A DNA stretch of 11,043 bases. Origin: Armatimonadota bacterium. Lineage in GTDB: Bacteria > Armatimonadota > Hebobacteria > CAIYQO01. Shown here in pieces: positions 6,868 through 11,043 of the stretch. Below the pieces are notes generated by a model, which saw nothing but the letters and a program-made list of their open reading frames with translations, was not told where the DNA came from and ran no database searches. The stretch lies in contig JAKIYB010000065.1 of the NCBI GenBank assembly GCA_022708765.1, positions 1 through 11,043 of the forward strand. Reading direction: 5' to 3'. A program made the position numbers and the translations under genes. The number at the start of each line of letters is the position of its first letter. Within the stretch, counting starts at the first letter, position 1.

Positions 6868-6987
6868 ATCGGTGACAGACAACGCATTACTGAGGAGATA
6901 CGGACACAACCGGACATGTATCGGCTGTTATTAAGGCAGTCACGGCACAGATTGGCAAGGGTAATGCGCAGTCTATCACCGCTTTAC
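6864..6987 (-). repeat. Palindromic repeat element, copy B (124 bp, inverted)
   Basis: This is the same element as A and C but in the opposite orientation. The R arm comes first (6864-6890, GTAAATCGGTGACAGAC...) and the L arm last (6961-6987, ending GTCTATCACCGCTTTAC, with one change, TGTC to TATC). The centre is strongly diverged from A and C, so only the arms and some bases next to the R arm are conserved. It separates the orphan gene from the transposase. It carries the orphan gene's stop codon and may carry a promoter for the transposase. Confidence 0.88.
6952..6979 (+). promoter_or_regulatory. Possible outward promoter inside element B, toward the transposase
   Basis: TTGGCA (6952-6957; 5 of 6) and TATCAC (6974-6979; 4 of 6) are 16 bases apart and point at the transposase start at 7039. 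The -10 overlaps the L arm, where copy B carries its TGTC-to-TATC change, which creates the TAT. This is a weak motif match. Confidence 0.25.
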
Positions 6988-7038
6988 TGAGCATCGTCGG
7001 AACTGTGCGAGGGCCTTACGATTTTTGGAGGATGTGGT

Positions 7039-7713
7039 ATGGCACGGCTGGCACGGATTGTCATCCCGGGAATGGCGCATCATGTGACGCAGCGAGGGAA
7101 TCTACGTGCCCAGGTGTTTTGGGGAGACTTCGATTATCGTGAATACCTGGCGCTGCTGGCGGAGCACTTGGCGCACCTGGAACTACTCGCCTACTGCCTG
7201 ATGCCGAACCATGTGCATCTGATCCCCGTGCCGGATGCGGAAGACGCGCTGGCGGATGTCATGAAAGCCGTGCAGCAGGTGTATGCGCGGCGGCTGAACG
7301 CGCACCGCGGCGTAACGGGTCACCTCTGGCAGAGCCGGTACTATTCCTGTGTGATGGATGACGCGCACATGTGGGCGGCAATTCGCTACGTCGAACGTAA
7401 TCCGGTGCGGGCTGGTCTGGTCGCCCGCGCCGAAGACTACCCCTGGAGCAGTGCCGCCGCCCACTGCGGTCTCCGTGTTGACCCACTGCTGTCCGTGTCC
7501 CTGTTGACGGAGTGCGCCGTTGAAGATTGGGCCACCTGGCTTCGCATAGAGGACGACGTGGAGTCCACACGCATTCGCACCCACACCGACACCGGTCGCC
7601 CCTGCGGCTCTCGTGAGCTCCAGCAGCGCATCAGCACTCTCCTGGGCCGTCCCGTCACCCCTCAGAAAACCGGACGAAAGCCGCGCTACCAAACTTCCTC
7701 AGTAAAGCGGTGA
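7039..7713 (+). CDS. REP-associated tyrosine transposase (RAYT), IS200/Y1 HUH family
   Basis: This is a 224-aa single-strand DNA transposase of the Y1_Tnp family. Family members nick and rejoin hairpin-forming DNA ends through a 5'-phosphotyrosine, without target duplication. Visible marks are the N-terminal HHVTQRGN (14-21), the metal-binding HUH motif in MPNHVHLIPVP (His58 and His60), and a likely catalytic tyrosine at Tyr82 in VYARRLN. GHLWQSRYYS (94-103), IRYVERNPVRAGLV (115-128) and YPWSSAAAH (134-142) follow. The C-terminal tail (RELQQRISTLLGRP, then TGRKPRY) is typical of RAYT proteins and absent from IS200 proper. All core residues look intact, so the enzyme may be active. The start has GGAGG at 7027-7031, 7 bases upstream. 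The stop TGA (7711-7713) and the last three codons (V-K-R) lie inside element C. It sits between inverted copies B and C, whose L ends both face it. Confidence 0.93.
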   Translation: MARLARIVIPGMAHHVTQRGNLRAQVFWGDFDYREYLALLAEHLAHLELLAYCLMPNHVHLIPVPDAEDALADVMKAVQQVYARRLNAHRGVTGHLWQSRYYSCVMDDAHMWAAIRYVERNPVRAGLVARAEDYPWSSAAAHCGLRVDPLLSVSLLTECAVEDWATWLRIEDDVESTRIRTHTDTGRPCGSRELQQRISTLLGRPVTPQKTGRKPRYQTSSVKR

Positions 7714-7826
7714 CAGACTGCGCATTACCCTTCAAGTCGAAATCCCGGAGTGTCACGATACACGGGTAACTGGTATCCGGACGGTATCGAAAATACTCAG
7801 TAATGCGTTGTCTGTCACCGATTTAC
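7702..7826 (+). repeat. Palindromic repeat element, copy C (125 bp)
   Basis: This copy has the same length and orientation as copy A, with about 14 differences, all in the centre. Both 27-base arms (7702-7728 and 7800-7826) are identical to those of A. It overlaps the 3' end of the transposase gene by 12 bases and ends 2 bases before the stop of the opposing P-type ATPase, so it fills the whole space between two convergent genes. As RNA from either strand it would form a long stem and could act as a 3'-end structure or bidirectional terminator. That last point is inference, since there is no U-tract. Confidence 0.9.
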
Positions 7827-7828
7827 CA

Positions 7829-10558
7829 TTACTCCTTCACCACCTGGTGCCCATGCCGCCGGTGCATGATAAGCTTCGTCAGTTCATCCACCCACAGCAC
7901 GGTGCTCGCCACGAGGATCACCAATCCCCATTGCGGAAGGGTGAGGTCGGTGGTGCTGAAGATGGGGTGCAGGATGTCCCAGTGCACCACCATCACCTGC
8001 AGCAGCACGGCGACGCCGACGCCATAGAGGAGCCAGCGGTTGGTGGTGACACCGATGGTGAACAGGGATGACACGCGCGAACGGGCAACGAAGGCATGCA
8101 CCCACTGGTAGGCGGCGAGGGTGGTGAAGGCCATGGTGCGAGCCACGTCTTCGCCATAGACGCGGCCTTCCCACCAGAAGAGGAGGAGCGTGCCGGCGGC
8201 CATCACCGGGGCGTGCAGCAGCATGCGGTGCAGGAAGTTGGCGTCAATGATGCCGGCTTCCCGCGGGCGAGGCGGATTGCTGAGAACGTCGCCGTGCCTC
8301 GGTTCGAGTCCGACCGGGATAGTGCAGGCGCCGTCGGTCACCAGGTTCACCCAGAGAATCATCACCGCCGTCAGCGGCAGCGGCAGGCCCACCAGCAGCG
8401 CGATGAGCAGGGTGATGATCTCCGCCAGATTCGAGGTGAGCAGGAAGAAGACCACCTTCTGCAGGTTGCCGAAGATGATGCGCCCTTCTTCCACCGCGTG
8501 CACGATGGTGGCGAAGTTGTCGTCGGTGAGCACCATGTCGGCGGCTTCCTTGGCGACCTCGGTGCCGGTGATGCCCATCGCCACGCCGATATCGGCGCTT
8601 TTCAGCGCCGGGGCGTCATTGACGCCGTCGCCGGTCATCGCGACAATGGCGCCACGGTCGCGCAGCGCGGCAACGATACGCAGTTTGTCGCTGGGCGAGA
8701 CGCGCGCGTAAACGGCGATATGTTCGACCCGTCGGCGCAGCGTCTCATCGGACATCTCCGTCAGTTCCTCGCCGGAGATAGTCTCCTCCTTGCCATCGGT
8801 GAGGCCAATGCGCCGTGCGATGGCTGACGCGGTGATGGCATGGTCGCCGGTGATCATGACGACGCGAATGCCCGCCTGGCGCGCGTCGGCGATAGCGCGT
8901 ACCGCGTCCGGGCGGGGGGGGTCAATCATCCCCCACAGACCAGCGAAGGTCAGGCGCTCCTCTGCGTGATGCCGCTCAAAGTCTTCCGTGCCGACGGGGA
9001 ATTCGCGGTACGCGCCGGCAAGGACGCGCAGCGCGTTTCCCGCGAAGGCGGCGTTAGCCTTGAGGATCTCCGCGCACAGCGCGTCGGTGAGGGGCACGCG
9101 GCGCCCCTGGATCAGCGCGTGGGTGCAGAATTTTAACACCGCTTCCGGGGCGCCTTTCACCAGCAGCACGGTATCGGATTCATGCGGGCGCCGGTGCAGG
9201 GTCGCCATATATTTCGTTTTGCTGGAGAACGGCAGCTCGTCCAGGCGCGGCGCCTGCTCTCGCTCGATTTCCGGCGCAATGCCGCCTTTGCCGGCGGCGG
9301 TGAGCAGCGCGCCCTCAGTGGGATCGCCGTGGATATGCCAACCTTCCTCCCCTTTCTCCAGCACGGCATCATTCGCCAGCACGCCGAGGATGAGCAGTGC
9401 ATCCACGCCGGGCGGGAGGGCGGCCGCGCTCTCCGCGTCGCTCAGGCTAATGTCGCCCTCCGGCGCATACCCCTCGCCGGTCACCTGGTAGACGCGCCCA
9501 CCGGCCCACAACCGGGTGACGGTCATCTCATTGCGGGTGATGGTGCCCGTCTTGTCGGAGCAGATGACGGTGGTGGAACCGAGGGTTTCCACGGCCGGCA
9601 GACGACGAATGATGGCATGGCGGGCCGCCATGCGCTGCACACCCAGCGCCAGCACCACGCTGATGACCGCGGGCAGGCCCTCCGGAATGGCTGCCACCGC
9701 CGCCGCCACCGCTACCAGCAGCATCTCGGCGGGGGTATAGCCCGCGAGCAGGACACCGAGCAGGAAGATGAGGAGTGACAGGCCGACGGCCGCATAGCCC
9801 ATCAGCGAACCCAGGCGCGCCAGTCGGCGCTGCAGCGGGGTACATGCCCGCTGGACGCCGCGCACTTCGCGGGCGATTTCACCCATCACCGTGTTCATGC
9901 CGGTGGCGGTGACGACCGCCCGTCCGCGTCCGTGCGTCACCGGGGTAGACATCCAGACCATGTTAATCTGGTCCGCAAGCGGCAGCCGCTCTGGCAGAAC
10001 GCCGAGTTGTTTCTCTACCGGCCGCGATTCGCCGGTGAGGGCGGATTCGTCAACCTGCAGTTCGCTGCTCTCCAGCAGGCGGGCGTCCGCGGCCACGCGG
10101 TCGCCGCTTTCCAGCAGCAGCATGTCGCCGGGCACGACGTCCTCAGCGGGGATAATCTGGGCAACGCCGTCGCGCAGCACCCGGGCGCGGGGCGCTGAAA
10201 GCCGGCGCAGCGCTTCCAGGGCCTGCTCGGCCCGCCATTCCTGCGCCACGCCGACGATGGCGTTGAGGATCAGCACGATGAGGATGACGACGGCGTCTAC
10301 TACATGACCGGTTGCGAAGGAGATGAGAGTGGCGATGAGCAGCATGTAAACGAGCGGGCTGCGGAACTGGGTCAGGAACAGCAGGAGTAGATTGGGCCCG
10401 GGAGCGGTCTGCAGCACGTTCGGCCCGGTACCGAGCAGGCGCGCCGATGCTTCAGCCGGCGACAGGCCGGCCAGGCGCGCGCGTAGCAGGTCCAGCGCCT
10501 CCGCTTCCGGCATGGCGTGCCAGGCTACCGCGACCGGTGTCTCCATGGATGGATCCAT
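7829..10558 (-). CDS. Cation-transporting P-type ATPase, SERCA-like (P2A-type)
   Basis: This is a complete 909-aa inner-membrane pump that couples ATP hydrolysis to cation export. From the N-terminus it has a cation-ATPase N domain (AEALDLLRARLAGLSPAEAS), the actuator loop LTGES (175-178 for TGES), M4 with PEGLPA (292-297), the phosphorylation site CSDKTGTIT (Asp335), GDPTEGALL, KGAPE (468-472) in the nucleotide domain, and the hinge TGDGVNDAPAL (642-652). In M5 TSNLAE keeps Asn710 and Glu713, and in M6 NLVTDG keeps Asn738, Thr741 and Asp742. With the M4 Glu these match the Ca2+-binding residues of SERCA, so Ca2+ (or Mn2+) is the likely substrate, not K+ or a heavy metal. I start at ATG 10558, where AGGGGA stands 9 bases upstream. 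An in-frame GTG 39 bases earlier has no such site. It is the downstream partner of the cupredoxin gene (103-base gap) and converges on the transposase. Confidence 0.93.
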   Translation of the reverse strand: MDPSMETPVAVAWHAMPEAEALDLLRARLAGLSPAEASARLLGTGPNVLQTAPGPNLLLLFLTQFRSPLVYMLLIATLISFATGHVVDAVVILIVLILNAIVGVAQEWRAEQALEALRRLSAPRARVLRDGVAQIIPAEDVVPGDMLLLESGDRVAADARLLESSELQVDESALTGESRPVEKQLGVLPERLPLADQINMVWMSTPVTHGRGRAVVTATGMNTVMGEIAREVRGVQRACTPLQRRLARLGSLMGYAAVGLSLLIFLLGVLLAGYTPAEMLLVAVAAAVAAIPEGLPAVISVVLALGVQRMAARHAIIRRLPAVETLGSTTVICSDKTGTITRNEMTVTRLWAGGRVYQVTGEGYAPEGDISLSDAESAAALPPGVDALLILGVLANDAVLEKGEEGWHIHGDPTEGALLTAAGKGGIAPEIEREQAPRLDELPFSSKTKYMATLHRRPHESDTVLLVKGAPEAVLKFCTHALIQGRRVPLTDALCAEILKANAAFAGNALRVLAGAYREFPVGTEDFERHHAEERLTFAGLWGMIDPPRPDAVRAIADARQAGIRVVMITGDHAITASAIARRIGLTDGKEETISGEELTEMSDETLRRRVEHIAVYARVSPSDKLRIVAALRDRGAIVAMTGDGVNDAPALKSADIGVAMGITGTEVAKEAADMVLTDDNFATIVHAVEEGRIIFGNLQKVVFFLLTSNLAEIITLLIALLVGLPLPLTAVMILWVNLVTDGACTIPVGLEPRHGDVLSNPPRPREAGIIDANFLHRMLLHAPVMAAGTLLLFWWEGRVYGEDVARTMAFTTLAAYQWVHAFVARSRVSSLFTIGVTTNRWLLYGVGVAVLLQVMVVHWDILHPIFSTTDLTLPQWGLVILVASTVLWVDELTKLIMHRRHGHQVVKE

Positions 10559-10661
10559 CGCGTTTCGTCCCCTGCCTGTCACCATACCGGAAAACACGCC
10601 GGCTCAGTGTCTATTCCGTAACGGGTCACGGCATAAGGACGGTACAACGTATGATCTTCCG

Positions 10662-11043
10662 CTACGGAACGGGCGGTGGTAGGGCGTCCGGCCCACCCGG
10701 TCCTTCCGGCCCGTCCAATGGGTTCTCCACCGGCTTCTCCGGCTCCGCGACTTCGATGAGTCCAACGAGGCCGGTGCCGTAGTTTTCACCGTTACCCGGC
10801 TTGCCGTTCAGACGGTCGTGGTAGTAGATGAAGGTGTCGTAGTCCATGTCGTCCGGCACGATCCACACCCAGGTTTCGCCGTCGGGGATACCGTCCGGAT
10901 ACTGGGCATCCGAAGAGAAAAACGTGTCGTCATTGGTGTCGGAGACGATCGAGCGCGGCGCGCCGGACTTATTCGTCCAACTAATGATAGTGCCCGGCTT
11001 CACCTTCAGGTGGCGGGGCAATATTTCGCCGGCGATGGTAACC
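10662..11043 (-). CDS. Cupredoxin-fold protein lacking the usual copper ligands, C-terminal part
   Basis: This is the last ~127 codons of a gene whose start is beyond the right edge; the frame stays open to 11043 (VTIAGEILPRHLKVKPG). The pattern of strand, KPGTIISWTNKSGAPRS, DTFFSSD, IPDGETWVWIVP and FIYYHDR, then GLVGLIEV is that of plastocyanin-like single cupredoxin domains of exported proteins. In copper-binding relatives a His follows the WTN strand, and a Cys plus a His sit in the last loop (Y-x-C-x-x-H). Here those positions read Arg-Ser, His and Leu, so a type 1 copper site looks absent. After the domain comes a Pro/Glu/Gly-rich tail (EVAEPEKPVE, then GPGGPDALPPPVP) ending at TAG 10662-10664, perhaps a surface spacer. 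Upstream domains or a signal peptide are out of view. It reads toward the P-type ATPase gene and could be cotranscribed with it; no terminator is evident in the 103-base gap. Confidence 0.75.
   Translation of the reverse strand, partial: VTIAGEILPRHLKVKPGTIISWTNKSGAPRSIVSDTNDDTFFSSDAQYPDGIPDGETWVWIVPDDMDYDTFIYYHDRLNGKPGNGENYGTGLVGLIEVAEPEKPVENPLDGPEGPGGPDALPPPVP

Noticed and set aside
6211..7826. CRISPR array
   Set aside because: The repeats are about 125 bp, palindromic, alternate in orientation and are separated by whole genes; no cas gene is present.
6864..7826. Classical DDE insertion sequence with terminal inverted repeats
   Set aside because: The enzyme is a Y1 HUH transposase, no target duplication flanks the unit, and the terminal sequences are complete 125-bp elements that also occur separately (copy A).
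8911..8921. Run of eight G's in the P-type ATPase gene as a phase-variable tract
   Set aside because: It encodes the conserved IDPPRPDAV segment of P-type ATPases in frame, so the tract is explained by the protein. One genome copy gives no evidence of length variation.
10559..10597. GTG start at 10597 for the P-type ATPase
   Set aside because: No Shine-Dalgarno precedes it or the ATG four codons later. The ATG at 10558 has AGGGGA 9 bases upstream and gives the usual N-terminus.

Overview
The window looks like a chromosomal stretch from a GC-rich bacterium (most genes near 60% GC by eye). Shine-Dalgarno sites are of the GGAGG type and lie 6-8 bases before the starts. There are two Sec-exported proteins and a SERCA-like cation pump. 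There is no rRNA, tRNA or phylogenetic marker, so I do not assign a phylum. The mix of families would fit an uncultured environmental lineage, but that is a guess.

Layout. At 1-522 (minus) is the N-terminal part of an alanine/glycine:cation symporter, cut by the window edge, with a promoter behind it. It is divergent from a small COG3910-like predicted ATPase (686-1399, plus). Next, at 1501-3047 (plus), is an exported PDZ-domain protein with two tandem SHOCT-like repeats. Its reading frame is broken once, in a run of five A's at 1987-1991. A class II aldolase with all four metal/catalytic residues (3049-3678, minus) converges on it with a 1-base gap. A divergent 801-aa secreted protein of unknown function follows (3790-6195, plus).

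From 6211 to 7826 the window holds a small mobile neighbourhood. It has three copies of a roughly 125-bp palindromic element with 27-base terminal arms, at 6211-6335, 6864-6987 and 7702-7826, in alternating orientation. Between the first and second lies a 157-aa orphan gene at about 43% GC. Between the second and third lies a Y1 (HUH) transposase of the REP-associated (RAYT) type. Labelling the element ends L and R, the order is [L-R] orphan [R-L] transposase [L-R]. The stop codons of both genes lie inside the repeats. This is the most interesting part of the window.

To the right, on the minus strand, are a complete P-type cation-transporting ATPase with Ca2+-pump-type membrane residues (7829-10558) and, upstream of it, a cupredoxin-fold protein running off the right edge. 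The cupredoxin appears to have lost its usual copper ligands. No single pathway links the genes. The housekeeping and transport genes look like ordinary background into which the repeat/transposase unit has inserted.
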